Shown: positions 1-13,400, counted from the first letter of the stretch. The stretch is 64,000 nucleotides of DNA from Blepharisma stoltei (GCA_914767885.1 CAJZBQ010000023.1:863433-927432), one strand, 5' to 3'. Numbers and translations are program-made. Notes: generated by a model from the letters alone, not told the origin.

Positions 1-793
1 AGACTTGACAGCCTGATATGTCACATTCTTGACAATAAGGAAATGCTGAAAGGCAATTAGTGCAGTAAGAAAACTCATTCAAAAAATATCTATCATAGCA
101 TTTAATGCAAGAAGTCGCGTTACATTTCTCACAGTACATATCACATGGTAAGCACTCACCATCAGGGTCCATATAATAATGATCATAGCAGCTAATACAG
201 CCTGTCTGGCTACAAGTAGCGCAACCCTCTGGGCATGCAGTGCATGTTCCATCAGCATTGAGATTGCCTAAAATGCAATAATTGCACGCTGTTTCATCGC
301 ATGACCAGCATTTTGGGAACTTCGTATGGCACTCAGTGCAACTCCCAGTTCCGCTGTCAAGGTATTGATCTTGATTGCAACCGTTTTCTTGAAGCTTCCT
401 TTCTGCCGGTGATGAATTGTTTAAATCCTTTATACTTCTTCCAAGGTCGTTCATGCTATTTGGAAAGCCATAAGGATTTTGGCTCGTTCTATATTCTGCT
501 GATCCTCCATTTGGAATTTGGTTTATTGGAGATTTGTTGGGACCCTGCACTTTTCTTGAGTCCGTAACTGCCTCATTTGGATTTTTGAATGAGCCAGAGT
601 CAATTGGTGAGAAATTTTGATTCTGGTTTCCTCTATTTAGGCTGTCTTGGGTTTGTGATCTTCCAGAGTCTGCTGGTGACCGATTCTGATACTGCTTTTT
701 GCCTTTGATTTCGGTCAATTGTTCTGAAGGGTTATAGAATTGGTTTGATGTGACGAGCACAAGCTGAAAAGCTATCAAAATTATCCAAACCAT
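1..793 (-). CDS. Cys-rich secreted/surface protein, N-terminal part (cut by window edge)
   Basis: Reading leftwards from the ATG at 793, the frame stays open to the window edge (about 264 codons seen). It starts MVWIILIAFQLVLVTS, a typical signal peptide. Next comes a Ser/Asn/Gln-rich linker (about residues 17-145) without cysteines, then a run of Cys-x2-Cys repeats of the furin/growth-factor-receptor type with motifs such as CWSCDETACNYC and CDMYCEKCNATSC. The layout matches the neighbouring gene at 2049-5186: the same SNQ start after the signal peptide, the same linker type, then repeats. They look like tandem paralogues. Such repeats are usual in ciliate surface proteins; ligand and function are unknown. 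No IES or in-frame UGA is needed in the visible part. Confidence 0.82.
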   Translation of the reverse strand, partial: MVWIILIAFQLVLVTSNQFYNPSEQLTEIKGKKQYQNRSPADSGRSQTQDSLNRGNQNQNFSPIDSGSFKNPNEAVTDSRKVQGPNKSPINQIPNGGSAEYRTSQNPYGFPNSMNDLGRSIKDLNNSSPAERKLQENGCNQDQYLDSGTGSCTECHTKFPKCWSCDETACNYCILGNLNADGTCTACPEGCATCSQTGCISCYDHYYMDPDGECLPCDMYCEKCNATSCIKCYDRYFLNEFSYCTNCLSAFPYCQECDISGCQV

Positions 794-2048
794 AATAAAT
801 GTTAATTCATCTACAATTTTTTCTATCAAAATTTTAAACTCTAAAGTGAATATCAAAAAATTTTGAAATAATTTATAATATTTGTGATAGATTTAGCTCA
901 CTTAAAGGCTGAGAGCATATAGAAAAGGCTTACCATTTTTCGCCAGTGGATTTTTATAAAGGGTATCTTAAGCATTTTGTTTGCATGACTAAATTAAATA
1001 AACTTCAAAAGTGACGCAAATTGATTTGATTAAATATATAATTGATTCTAAATAAAGCATTTGAAATGCAATTGTTATGAAATTTTGACAAAACATTAAG
1101 CAAGTTTCACATTTAGACTTTTTAAAACCCTATAAAATTGCTTTTAAAATTTCGGGCTGCTTCTAGAACTTATTATGCTAAACCAAAGCTTTTATTGGAT
1201 TGATTATAAAACCAAATACTTATGCTTCAATCTGAAAGTTCGGGTTTAGGATTTTTAATGTAGAAAAGAATTTTATTAAGTTATTTAGTTTAAGAATTAG
1301 ATTTTATAACTTTTATGCTATAAATTATGCTTCATCTAATGCTTAATATTATTACTTGAAATCTGACCTTTTATTCAATTAAGGTTCCTAATCCTATTAA
1401 TGGAATCATGCATCATAAAAATCCCTAATAATTTTCATAAATTTCTTACAGGAAATAGTTCCCTTTAAAATAGACAGACCTTTAAAATTTGCTCTATATT
1501 TGGTCTTACACCTTAGAATAAGAAATCATAAGCTATTTGAACTCAATAAAAATCCCAACTTCTTTTTCCATATAAAAATTTTTATTGTTTATGCTTCTCC
1601 TAGCCAAAGATAATTTCTGTTGAGAAAATTTATAAATAACTAAATTAAAATTGATGCTGCAAACATTTTGGTAAGCTAAAAATTTGATTATCAAATCCAT
1701 TTTGGCATAATCAGAAAATGGTCTAAATTATCTTTGCTGGCTTAGAAAAATGTTTGCATAATTAATTTGATTTCAGTTAGCTAAAATTAAATCAACAGCT
1801 TTTATTTTAGAATGTAGAAGCGCACTGAAGAGTTTTCTCTTGTAACTTTGCATCTTTTTTTGTTTTAATGTAATAAAAGTTTTTATTATTAAATAATTCT
1901 TATTTTAAAAAATGTATTTTACTCTGTTAGCTTATTTAAATGTATTCATTAGCTGAGATATTAAAGAAATTAGTGATAAATAAATGAACCATTTATAAAC
2001 TAATTTTCTAAAAAGAATATAAGTTAATCATAAATAATGATTACTTAA
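794..2048. other. Intergenic, AT-rich
   Basis: About 1.25 kb of AT-rich sequence between two minus-strand Cys-rich genes. I see no supported gene, RNA gene or recognisable MITE end in it. It should hold the promoter of the gene at 1-793 and the 3' end of the gene at 2049-5186. Confidence 0.6.
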
Positions 2049-5000
2049 CTATCCACGATTAAACTTGAATCTGACGTCGATTGGAAAATCGCTTTCTTGA
2101 AGATTAGTAGTAATCATGTATTGTCTGGCAGTAATTTGAGTCATGCGCCATGACGAGGTATCGAAATTCCCAGGACTCTTTATAATAATTTCTTTAAGAC
2201 TCAGAGGCTCTGGAAGATCATAGGCAAAGTCAAGGATAAGATTTCCATCTTCAAAACTGGTTAAGTACCCTACTGAATTGTCAGAAGTACAAGTCGATGA
2301 GTCTTTCTCTATTGTAGTCCCACATAAATAGCACCCAGGATGAGGATCGCAGCTATTACAGGACTCAGAACAAGCTAAATAAAATCTTACATAAACATTC
2401 TAAGACTCCAGAATTATCATAAAGGAAAAACCCTTGATTGCATCTAGTACACCCTGAAGATCCATATTCAGCACAATTAGATGGTAAAAATTCGCAACGG
2501 AAACTAGTCTGGTTAAAAGGCATACCAGATGGGCAATAGCAGATTCCATTCAAGCCATTTATCATATATTTCGGGTCAAAGCAAGTCTCGCACCAGTCTT
2601 CTCTGCCCTCACAATTAGCACATCCAGATAAGCAAGGTTTGCAAGAATGAGTTAAGTCATCCCATCGATAGCCAGGCTTGCAATAACACGCCCCTGTCTT
2701 ATCATCAATTAGCATATTATCAGGATCGAAGCACTTTTTGCATTGTTTTGTAGAAGCACTGCATTCAGAGCACCCAGATGGGCAGCTATAGCAATTTCCA
2801 CTCCATAAATAATGCCCATCTTTGCAAGTCAAGCACCTAACACTATAATCATTATAGTTGTAAGAGGAGGTAGTACTATAATAATTATAGTTGTAATCAG
2901 AATACGTCTTTATATCTATTCTTTTGCATGTTTCACAGGCATAATCTGAGCAAGGCCGACATTGACCATTTGCAAAGACATAGTTCTCTTGGACACAAGA
3001 GCAACTCCCATCACCATTGCTAGCCATACCTGAGGCCCAACATTTTGAGCAGCTTTCCGAATTATCACAAGATCTGCATCCAACATTACAAGAATCGCAT
3101 CGATTTGTAACACTATTAAAGAACGAACCCCTAATATTGCATTCACAAGTCCCATCTGAATATGGAAGTTCACCATTTAAGCAGGTCTTGCAAGAAGTCG
3201 GGTTTAAGCAGTCTGCGCAGCCAGAACCACATGGATTGCAGTTGCTGTTTATATCCATATAATACGTTAAGCTGCATTTAAGACAATGGTTATGATCACA
3301 TTGGTCGCAGCCTGGAAACCAATCAGAGCATTTAGCACATGTCCCGTCAGTGCTTGTGAAAAAATGATTATCACGATAGTAGCAAGCCGCTTCATTGCAG
3401 CTGTTGCACAGGTACCCGAATTTTTCAGAACATGAGTGACATTTATTATCTGTGCCTACAAAAAATCCATAGTCACAGTAATTGCATCCTGCTTCGGTGC
3501 AAGAATTACAATTATCTGGCATAGACTATATACATAAAATTGGTGACGAAAAACCGCCCGACCTCTTTTAACACCAGCACGTAACAGCCCAGTGTGAAGA
3601 AAGGGCAGAAAGAGTTCGATAATCCTTTATATATCGGGCAGGTTTTCCTCGAGACCTAGGATACTGATTCCTGGACTTGGGGGTTCTACTTCTGAGACTA
3701 TCCTTGGAAAGGTCAAATCAGCAGAAACTCTGAGAGGATGATAAATCCCTTGCCTGATGCGGCGAGGATGGTGTCTACCAGGGATCCGCTGAGGATGTGG
3801 ATTTAGAAGCACCAATCCGCGACCCTGCCTAGAACAAAGCCATTTAACATTAACATCTGGGCATGGTCTGCATTTTTCAGAGGAATCTAAATAGAAGTCT
3901 GACTTGCAGCTAAAGCAGGTAGTAATATTGCAATTGAAGCAATTACTAGTGCACATTTTACACTGGCCATCAGTGTCTAAGTAAAAGCCTTTGTCGCATA
4001 TTAAGCATTCTCCATTCTGGCACCAGTCGCATCCTTTAGGACATAGCTCGCACTGTCCATCTGAATTTACACCATATTTTGATTTGCATTGCTTGCAGAC
4101 AGATCCATCGCAAAATTGGCAATTTGGGAACTTAAATTCACATAAAGAGCATCCCCCAACTTCATCTAAATAATGCATAGAATTGCAAACAGAGCAGGAA
4201 GTATTATTGCATACTTGACAGTTTTCGATGCACATAGCGCATTCTCCATCTGTGTCTAAGAAATAGCCGCTGTAGCATTCATTACAGCTTGTTTTTTCGC
4301 ACCTAGAACAATATTTTGGACAGGAAATGCAGCCATCATTAGTAAGAAATTTATTGGCATCACACCACCAACAAGCTGTTTCGTTGCATGATAAGCACCC
4401 AGGAAATCTCGCACGACAATTTGTGCATAATTCAGTATTGCTGTCAAAATATTGGTCATAGGAACAGCCGTGTGATGTACCGTTTGATTCTTGTAGGCTT
4501 CTTCCATATAGGTCATCAGGGTATTGGTTCACCTCGTAGTCCTCTGGCCCTTCTTTATGTTGTGTGTGAGGCGGCAGGTTGGGATTTTGAGCTCCTCTTG
4601 GTAGCTTTTTTGAGTTTCCAAAATCTGATGGTAAGTAGTGATTTTGGTTGCTTCCAGTAGGACTGTTTTGGTGTTGAGGTGAATCATAGCTTGTAGTAGG
4701 CTGATTCTGGGTTTATATAATATGCTGATTTTTAGCAGATGCACTGGGAATAAGATGAAAGTACTTCCTCCTCGCATTTGCTTCATGGTCAAGAATCTAA
4801 CCCATATCAAATCTACTACCTATCTTTGAGAATAATGAATATTAGAAATTTACAGCATAGTCACTACTTATGCGATTATAAGCAAGTTCTAATTTATAGG
4901 ATACTCCATCTAATACCTCTAGCGCATAAAATATTTGCATGGGAATAGTTTTAATAGATAAATGATGGAGCTAATAGTTATACAAAAATCTTTATCCCCC

Positions 5001-5186
5001 ATATAGATTTATTAACAGTGAGTCATTGATCAATCAAGGATGGGGTAGTAAGCTCACAACTTATTATGAACTCGTAACTATAATAATTTAAAATTGATTC
5101 TGAGCTTCTCTGTCAACATTGGAGTAGTAGTGTTGATTTGAAACCGCAGAGACCAGCTGTAAAGCTGCCAGACATATTAAAATCAT
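2049..5186 (-). CDS. Cys-rich secreted/surface protein, 795 aa after removing one intron and two IESs
   Basis: The start at 5186 gives MILICLAALQLVSAVSNQ, a signal peptide closely like that of the gene at 1-793. The gene is read through an IES at 4710-5102, an IES at 3520-3860 and a 16-bp intron at 2375-2390; the remaining 2388 nt are an exact multiple of three. After a Gln/Asn/Pro/Ser linker (about residues 18-85) come about 25 Cys-x2-Cys furin-like repeats such as CAMCIENCQVC and CELCPKGCDWC. A cysteine-free tail of about 85 residues follows (around GYLTSFEDGNLILDFAYD), and the gene ends at TAG 2051-2049. The tail resembles the short domain after the Cys-rich part of the polycystin-like gene at 7424. 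There is no transmembrane segment, so it is probably secreted. Function unknown. Confidence 0.8.
2375..2390 (-). other. 16-bp spliceosomal intron
   Basis: On the minus strand the intron reads GTAAGATTTTATTTAG. Left in, the frame hits a stop soon after; removed, the frame continues ECLSCSESCNSC, restoring the Cys pattern, and runs about 110 more codons to TAG. The size and GT..AG ends fit heterotrich micro-introns. Confidence 0.85.
3520..3860. mobile_element. IES, GC-richer retroposon-like segment (341 bp)
   Basis: Bounded by ATCTGG at 3514-3519 and 3855-3860, with imperfect similarity (GCAT) beyond. Removal joins CRPCP to DNCNSC on the minus strand, restoring the C-x2-C-x3-C-x2-C spacing and the frame. 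The interior is far more GC-rich than its surroundings, like the SINE-like elements elsewhere in the window, but I could not assign it to a subfamily. Confidence 0.7.
4710..5102. other. IES with 8-bp direct repeat (393 bp)
   Basis: TGATTCTG occurs at 4702-4709 and 5095-5102. Removing one copy plus the interior joins EAQNQ to PTTSYDS on the minus strand in frame, linking the signal-peptide exon to the linker and repeats. The interior is AT-rich with stops in all frames and no convincing terminal inverted repeat. An in-frame TAA directly at the left edge rules out read-through. Confidence 0.72.
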
Positions 5187-7423
5187 ATTTATTATTATTC
5201 TATACAATTCCATAATTTGTGCATGCTTTACTATTTATTCAACATTTTACTATAGCAATTGCCCCACACCGGGAATCGAACCCACGTGTGGGGCCATTTT
5301 TGGTGTGTGGCCAACATCGACTTACACGCACCAAAAATGGCCCCACACGTGGGTTCGATTCCCGGTGTGGGGCAATTCCTATATTTTAGGTATATTTTGA
5401 TAATTCTGGAATGCAAATATCTTCTGTAAATGGTGCTTCTAATATATACATATTTACTAAAAATATTCCACAACTCCCCATTCCTTATTTAAACAAAAAA
5501 TTATTAAGAAATCCAAGTGAGCAAAGAATATTTTGGTATATAAATAATAATTATTATGGTGAAAACTCTAAATAATTCTGCTTAATTTTGAACAACTTGA
5601 TTCTAAACATAAATATTGCAAATTAAATTAATATTTTTACTTTCCAATTTGGATTTTAAATTTCAATAAAACAATGAATTATAAAATTTATATAAGCTTA
5701 AAAAAATATCCCTCTATGAACGTGTAAGGGGCTGCAAGGATCTTTAGACTAGCCAATTCAAATAAGATGATATGGCTACCTATAAGTTAGCAAGCCAACT
5801 GATATCTGGCTTTCCAAAATAGCTCTTTAATGGGCAATTCATCATAAGCTAATATATAGGCCAGACAGCTCATTGCTCGTCCTGGGCTATCAATTGGAGA
5901 CTCATAGAGTTTGTTCGGGATTATCAGACCGTGAAGTTACAAATCAGCTCCAAGAGTTGATCTCAAATTGTAGTCCAAGGCGAGTAATAAGCTACCCTAA
6001 GCTATATTTGCTTACAATAAATAAGTCATTTAAAATACAATTAAAAGACTTCGCACGAATAAGTGATATAATCAAAAAGGGTAGTAGGTATTAATGACAA
6101 AATTTTACTCAATTATAAATGCACATTACCCAACAACTTCAATCTGAAGTACGTGCATATTATATATATAGTGTAAATGAAAAGAGGACGTCATAAGCCT
6201 AATATTTCAACTTTTTATTATTTTAAATTAAATTCATCCTTAGACGAGAAGAAGGACAGGCATAGCAATTAATGATAAACATAATTAAATCCAATAAGTT
6301 TTCTCCAAATGCAATTCATTATATATAAGAAAGATATATGATCTGAATTTTTGTCTGGAGAAGACCTTAAAGCTGAATATGCTGCTGGTGCATAATTCTT
6401 TTTCTAGGATTCAAGAATTTATTTAGTTCGCCTATTGATTTATTCAGAATAAGAACAATTTTAATAGAAATTAAGCATACAAGCGAAAGAAGGGCAAGTA
6501 TAACTTTTAGAAATTCCACAGCTTAGATGACATTAAAATTGACTAGAAAATTTAGCTTTCCTAATATTTATTTAGCTTTAGTATTAAATATGGCCATTAG
6601 TTCGCCAGAATCAATTTTCTTGCACTCAGAAGTTATGTGATTTATAACATTCTTAATTTAAGGATAAAATCTTGGTTTGTTCAAAACAAATATTTAGATA
6701 AGCAATTAGATAAATGGAGCTTAAAGTTCATGCTTTAGCGAAATTATAAAATCTCTTTGACATGAATTTTTGATAAACGAATTAAGGTATGAAGAAAAAT
6801 TGAAAATGCATTTTATTAAGTTTTCTTACTCCAAGAATACTTTAATTAGGAAAAAATTTATCAAGATCATTAGCTGGATGCACAGACGTCATCTTTATTC
6901 TGTGTTCCATATTCCTTTCCTAAAGCCTAAATTTTCTAATAAGATAAACTTTTATTTGATGCCTTTTATATAATAAAATATCCAGAAAACTCTCCTCTGA
7001 TTATGCAAAAAAATCTTTTCAATAAAATTTGATGAAATTGACCTATAAATATGATAAAGTGATCATTAAATTTGATAATTATTTCTTAATAAATATTTGC
7101 TTAGTTTTAGGCTACTCTTTAATGTTTATCGCTATTTAGGCGAAAAAATACCTTTAACTATAAATGTAATTCATGTTTCATGAGTAAAAATTCTTCACAA
7201 TTAATATTTAACCATCTCATATTGATGCATACAGAATTTAGCGTAGGCTCGCAAAATCGCTATCATACCAACGATTTAAAAGCCAGAAGTCGCTACTGCG
7301 GCTTCATAGTAATATGATAGCATTTTTAATAAAATACATAAATATTAAAAGGTTCAAAGCATATCTTGAACTCGTTTCAATTCAATTCATCTATAATTTC
7401 TAGCATTTAATGCATTATAAAAT
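5187..7423. other. Intergenic, AT-rich, with one palindromic element
   Basis: About 2.2 kb between divergent genes. It contains the palindromic TA element at 5253-5381. Around 5855-5895 there is a short inverted pair (TATAGGCCAGACAGCT and CTCGTCCTGGGCTAT) resembling the ends of the IES at 10039-10240. Short ORFs here (for example 5873-6094 and 6770-6973) look unreal: no domain, and composition like the surroundings. Near 7258-7325 there is a small imperfect palindrome (CGCTATCATA / TATGATAGCA). Confidence 0.5.
5253..5381. mobile_element. Palindromic TA-flanked MITE/IES with tRNA T-arm-like sequence
   Basis: Nearly the whole element is one inverted repeat. The left arm starts TAGCAATTGCCCCACACC and the right arm ends GGTGTGGGGCAATTCCTA; the arms are about 55 bp with a loop near 5315. 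TA is duplicated at 5251-5252 and 5382-5383. The arms contain GGTTCGATTCC, identical to a tRNA B-box/T-loop, but no D-arm or anticodon arm can be built around it. It belongs to the same TA-flanked, TAG-starting class as 10039-10240, 19377-19522 and 53162-53331. Confidence 0.6.
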
Positions 7424-10400
7424 ATGTCGAAACTAATTCTGTTTTGGTTTCTCTTGCCGTTCTCCCTACTTCAAGCGGTAGAACTTGATGATTCAGTTTT
7501 AGTCAATGACGGAACAGACGTTTATATCGAATTTACTTTAGTTCCAAAAAGTCACGCCAAAAAGCTAAATCAGCAGTCAAAAACAGACACTAAAAGACTT
7601 CTTCACTCCCCCCCCCCTTTAAATTGGAACAAAATATCGGTAAAATTTCCACTTTTTTTGGTAAATTAACCCCCCTTTAAATTGGAACAAAATTTAATTT
7701 TATAATAAAAAATTATATATAATTTTTATCTAAAAAGTTTTGATATAAGTTAAATGTTTTTTCTTAACTAAAATTAAAAATTTAGTTATATCTTGCTCTT
7801 TTTTAAAGAAAAAGTATAAAGAACATCTTATTTAAATCAATTTATTATCCTTAATTGCTAAATTTTAAAAACAAATTAATTTTTTTTTTTTAAAAATTTT
7901 GTTTTTTTTTGATAAAAATGATATTTTTTATTTGGATAGTTTTGATATAAATTCAATAGGAATTCTTTATAAAATTTCAAAATTTACTTATTTCTTGCTT
8001 TATTTTAAAGAATAGAGTATAAATAATATCTTATTTAAACAAAATTAGCACTTTGATCGATAAATTTTCTAAAATTGTTTTTTTTTTTAATTTTTTTTTA
8101 TCAATAAAAATAATAATTTTTGTGTAAATAATTTTGATACCAATTAATAGTGGCGTATTAACTAATAATGAAAATTTAGTTATACCTTGCTTTGTTTTAA
8201 AGGATAAAGAGTAAATAGCATTTTATTAAACAAATTTATTAATCTAATTCGATAAGTTTTTGAAATTTTTTTTATATATTTTATAAAAAATTTTATATTG
8301 ATATTTTTTTTTAAAAAATAAAATTAACCCCCCTTTAAATTGGAACAAAATTATTAATTCCAATTTTAAAGGGGGGGGGGAGTCAGGACAATTCAGAATC
8401 CTGTGAAAAAGAAATGATAATTGATGCAACTCTCTTTAAGTTTAGCACTGGATGCTGTCCCAAATCTACTTATTTTGATGGGAAAAAATGCATTCCTTGT
8501 CCTGATGGATGTGTGGACTGTAAAGATATTACTGGAGAATGTATCAATTGCAGACCTGAGCTTGCATTAGATGTAGAAATAATTAGGAAGAGTCCTTGTT
8601 GCTTGGAAGGGTCTTTTTATAGTGGATCTGGCTGTGAGAAATGTCCTGAAAATTGTTTAAGCTGTAATAGCACAACCTCATGTGCTCGGTGTCGATCTGA
8701 AATGACTGCTGACATTAAAATTAAAAGCAAAAAATCTTGTTGTCCTAAAGGCACATTTTATAATGGCTCTGAATGCGCTTCTTGCACTCCTAATTGCTCT
8801 GAGTGCGAGGATATAACTCAAAAATGCATAAGTTGTGAGAAAGAAATGGCCTTAGACATATGTAATTTCATAAGAATAAGCTATTATTTTATTGATAGGA
8901 AAATTATTATTTTTAATAAAATAAAAATAATAATACTTTTATAAATGGAAATTCTCAATAAATTGGAGTAAAAATAGCAAATTCTAAGCCTTGTTGTAGC
9001 CCTTCGAGCTACTATAATGGAATTAAGTGCATGCCTTGTCCTGAAAATTGCTTGGAATGTGATGATTTTGGAATCTGCAAGACTTGTGATAAAGAGATGG
9101 ATCTTGATATTACTATAAAAGGCAAAGGAAAGTGTTGCCCTAAAGGCCAATTATATAATATCATAGAAAATGAATGCAAATCATGCTCGCCAAATTGCCT
9201 AGAATGTGAAAAGCTAGGGAGCTGCAGCACTTGTGATAAAGAAATGACTCTTGATCTAGCTATAATTATTCCCAAAAAATGTTGCCCTCAAGGACTATTT
9301 TATGATAAAATTGAAAAAATCTGTAAATCGTGTTCTACTAATTGCTTACTCCCAGCATTGGTTAGCAAACAATTAAAAAATGTCTATTTTTGGGAAAACT
9401 AGCTCCTCTTGCAAAAATTAATTTACCTCCTTTGCTAGGAGTAAAATATTTTGCTTACTAATCCTAAATGATCGTTTATAATATTTTGTTATTTTTCTGT
9501 CAATGCCACATTATAAATATATTGAGCAAAATAGTCTCATTGAAATGCCCACTATCAAAAAAGTATACCGAAACCCATAATTGCTCGAGAGCTGAGGGGG
9601 AGCTAGAATGCGAAAAATCTAATGAATGCCAATCTTGCGATAAAGAAATGACGCTTGACATGATTCTTGTAAGTAGATCAAAATGTTGCCCGAAAGGAAA
9701 ATTCTATGACTTAGCAGAAAATATATGCAAAACATGTTTAGGTGGCTGTTTAGAGTGTGAAGGACCAAGTAAATGCAATTCTTGCGACAAAGAGATGACT
9801 CTTGATATTGCTATTTCGAATTCTAAAAAATGTTGCCTTGAAGGAGAATTTTATGACTCAACTCAAAAAATATGTAAGTCATGCTTACCCAATTGCTCAG
9901 AATGTGATGGTGAAAGTGACTGTCAATTGTGTGAAAAAGAAATGACTGTTGATACAACTATTATAAGCTCAAAAATGTGCTGTCATCAAGGACAATTCTA
10001 TGACAAAAGCGAAAACGGATGCAAGCCATGCTCAGATATAGCCCAGGACAGCCTATTGTTACCCTGGGCTTGAGATTGGAGTCGAATTGCTGAGTTAGCT
10101 CGAACCAAATCAAATCCACGAATTGGCAAATGCTACTATAGGCATACTGTCAAATCATGAAGTTGGTTTGGCATCTTTGGTTCCGAACCAACTCTACTGA
10201 TTTATAACTTAAGGCAAGCAATTAGCCGTTCTGGGTTATAACTGTTTAGAGTGTTCTGGAAAAGATAAGTGCTATTCTTGTAAAGAAGAGATGACTTTGG
10301 ACTTAGCCATTAGCAAGACCAAAAAATGCTGCTCTCCTGGGGAATTTTATGATAAAAAAGAGAAGATATGTAAACCTTGCTCTGCCTAATAATTCATATA

Positions 10401-13400
10401 GAGTCGGTGATGAAATATGCCCTTGGTGATAGCGCACTACCTTGAGGTGTGCCAAATTACTATAGCCTAAACCAAGGTTCAGGCCATTTAAGCTTGCCTA
10501 AAACGTTAGTATGGTGAGGGTAAGAAATAGAAATAGAATTACGGTTATCATCTCTGATGAGACCAATTAAAATCCAATAAAATTTTATAAATCTTCATAA
10601 AACTTCATAAAACTGCAAAAAATTCATAAAACTTCGCAAAAACTCCTATGCATCACCTACTTGCGCTTCCAATGTAGACCATATGGAGTTTTGCATGAAC
10701 CCCTCAGAATCCATCCATTGCGCCTTCATCATCTCCGCTTATTATTCCTCCAGTGATTCTTCAGGACCCTCCAGCACCGCCAGATGCTCTCCAAGCTTAT
10801 ACAGAACTGTCCAAACTGTAAAATCTTTCAGGATTATTTCCTCTCAACTTTGGCACGAACTCCATTATGTGCGGGAGAAAATAATGTGTATGGTGAGGGT
10901 AAGTTATGGAAGTCAGCTGGTGGCGATCCAAGTCCAAGTATTAGTTATCCGGATGGGTTTTTGGGCCGCGGGTTCTTTCGCCGCCGGCTGGAAAGTCGTG
11001 ATTCTTTTTTTCTGGTTCCTCCCTCATTCAAGGTAGCCGACAGGGGTATCGGGCTGGCATTTGCCTCCATAACGTCCGAATTATGTGAAGCAATCTTTCT
11101 AACCCGTCGAGACTCAGAGATATCGTTGCAAGCCCAGGTCTTTGGGAGTAGACCGCAATTGAGATAGGATTCAGGCAACTGAATACCTCAGGCAAGCAGA
11201 CTCTGGCGCCACAAGCATGTGGAGGTATCAAATCTGTAAGACTATAAACCATTTAATCTTAATTTGCTCTGCCAACTGCTTTGATTGCGAAGATTCAAAT
11301 GATTGCAAATCATGCGATAAAGAAATGACTGTTGACACTACTATTATAAGCTCGAAAAAATGCTGTCCTTCAGGACAATTTTATAGCACTCCAGATCATG
11401 AATGTAGGCCTTGCTTATCCAACTGTTCATTTTGTGATAATCCAGATAAATGCCGATCTTGTGATAAAGAAATGACTCTTGATGCGCAAATTGTCAGCTC
11501 TAAAAATTTCCATCAGGAAAAATTCTAGATAGTTTTTTTTCTGCTACTTTTTATCGTCAAAAATGGCAGAGGGTTTTTTTCCTGATGGCCCCTCTAAAAA
11601 ATGTTGTCCTGAAGGAGAATTCTATGATTTTTCTACAAAAGGATGCATCCCTTGTTCAGAAAATTGTTTAGCATGTGAAAATGCAAATGAGTGCAGTTCT
11701 TGCCAAAAGGAAATGATTCTTGATATTGAAGTATTGGGCATTAAGAAGTGCTGCCCTACAGGCCAATTTTATGATAAAGCTGAAGATTTATGCAAAGATT
11801 GCTCAAGCAATTGTTTAGCATGTGAGGGACAAAGTGATTGTAACTCTTGCGAAAAAGAAATGACTCTTGAAACTCTTATTGTCAGCTCTAAAAAATGTTG
11901 TCCGCCAGGACAATTTTATGATTCTTCACTCCTCCTTTTAGATTGGAACAAAAATTCCAGTTCAAATTTAAGGGGTGTTAATTTTTTTATATATTAATTT
12001 TTTCTGACAGTGAGCACTTTTTCCATTAGGTATAAAAAAATAAAAAAAAAAAATATATTGAGGCAAATGTTGAATTATTTTGAAGAATTAATAAAAAAAT
12101 TAATCATTTCAGTGTGAAAAATTGTTTAAATAGCATTCTTCTTGCATTCGTTTCTTAATTTTATGAAAATTAGTATTTTCATCTATAAAATTTTCCTATT
12201 AAAAAAGATTTGTTGTAATTTAAAGGGAGGTTAAAGAACCAAAAAATTGAACTCTTGTTCAAATTTAAATTGGAGAGTCAGGGGAAAAAATGTACACCTT
12301 GCTCAGATAACTGTTTAGACTGTGATGATCTAAGTGATTGCAAATCTTGTGGCAAAGAAATGACCCTGGATATAACTCTTACAAGCTCATCAAAATGCTG
12401 TCCTAAAGGAGAATTCTATGATTTGGCTGAAAATGAATGCAAGTTATGTTTGGGTAACTGCTTAATCCTCTTTTAAGTGCGAACAATTTTTGTCCAGTCT
12501 TAAATTAGCGTTTAAAAAAATTATATATTTAAATTTTTGTATTTAAAAAATTCTAATGTTTTAGAATGAGCTGACTAAAAGGAAATCTTATTATTGTAAT
12601 AATTAATTATGTATATAAAATATTTATATAAACTTAGTTTCTTATTTAAATTAGGGATTTTTCCAATCGATTTGTTCGCACTCAAAAGGGTTAGAGTGCG
12701 AAGGGCCAAGCAAATGCAGATCTTGCACTAAAGATATGACTCTTGATATAGCGATTGTCAGCTCAAAAAAATGTTGTCCTGATGGTTATTTTTATAACTC
12801 TACTCAAAACGCATGCCAATGTAGCCCTGGAAATTATTTTAATGGAAGCAAATGTTTGCCTTGCCCTAAAGGTTGTATTGAATGTGAGGATATAACAGGA
12901 ATCTGCAAAGACTGCAGCAATCAAATGATCGTAGATTTGAAAATAAAAAGCTCTAGGTCCTGCTGTTCTTCAAGCCACTACTATGATGGTTTGGATTGTC
13001 AACCTTGCCAATCAGGCTGTTTAAATTGCAAAGACATATCAGGTGAATGCTATTCCTGTAAGCCAGAAATAGCTCTCGATGTCGCTATTATCAAAAAAAC
13101 TACTTGTTGCCCAGATAAGCATTATTCTGATGGTCTTAACTGTCTTCCTTGCGGGATTATGTGTGATGACTGTATTTCAGCTACAAACTGTTCTGCTTGT
13201 GACGACCAAAATTTACAAGAAGTAGATTTGCTTAGCCCAGGGAATTGCAAATGTGTCGGATCTGCTTATTATGATGGAGAAACATGTCAAGCTTGCAGCT
13301 TTTTGTGCTCAGTTTGCAATGCAACTGAATGCAGCCAGTGCATTGATTCGGCCAATATGATCCAAGATCCATCAAATATTAGTAGCTGTAAATGCAAGGA

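Noticed and set aside
301-567. Plus-strand ORF of 88 codons
   Set aside because: Antisense shadow of the Cys-rich gene at 1-793.
5272-5378. tRNA gene (B-box and acceptor-like GTGTGGGGCA)
   Set aside because: No D arm, anticodon arm or A box can be folded; the sequence is a palindrome with the T-arm-like part on both arms.
5873-6973. Short ORFs at 5873-6094 and 6770-6973
   Set aside because: AT-rich spacer composition and no homology visible to known families.
10683-11167. Two overlapping plus-strand ORFs (117 and 127 codons)
   Set aside because: Inside an eliminated segment, no recognised domain, and both start in GC-rich sequence that opens frames by chance. Kept only as a note under the IES.
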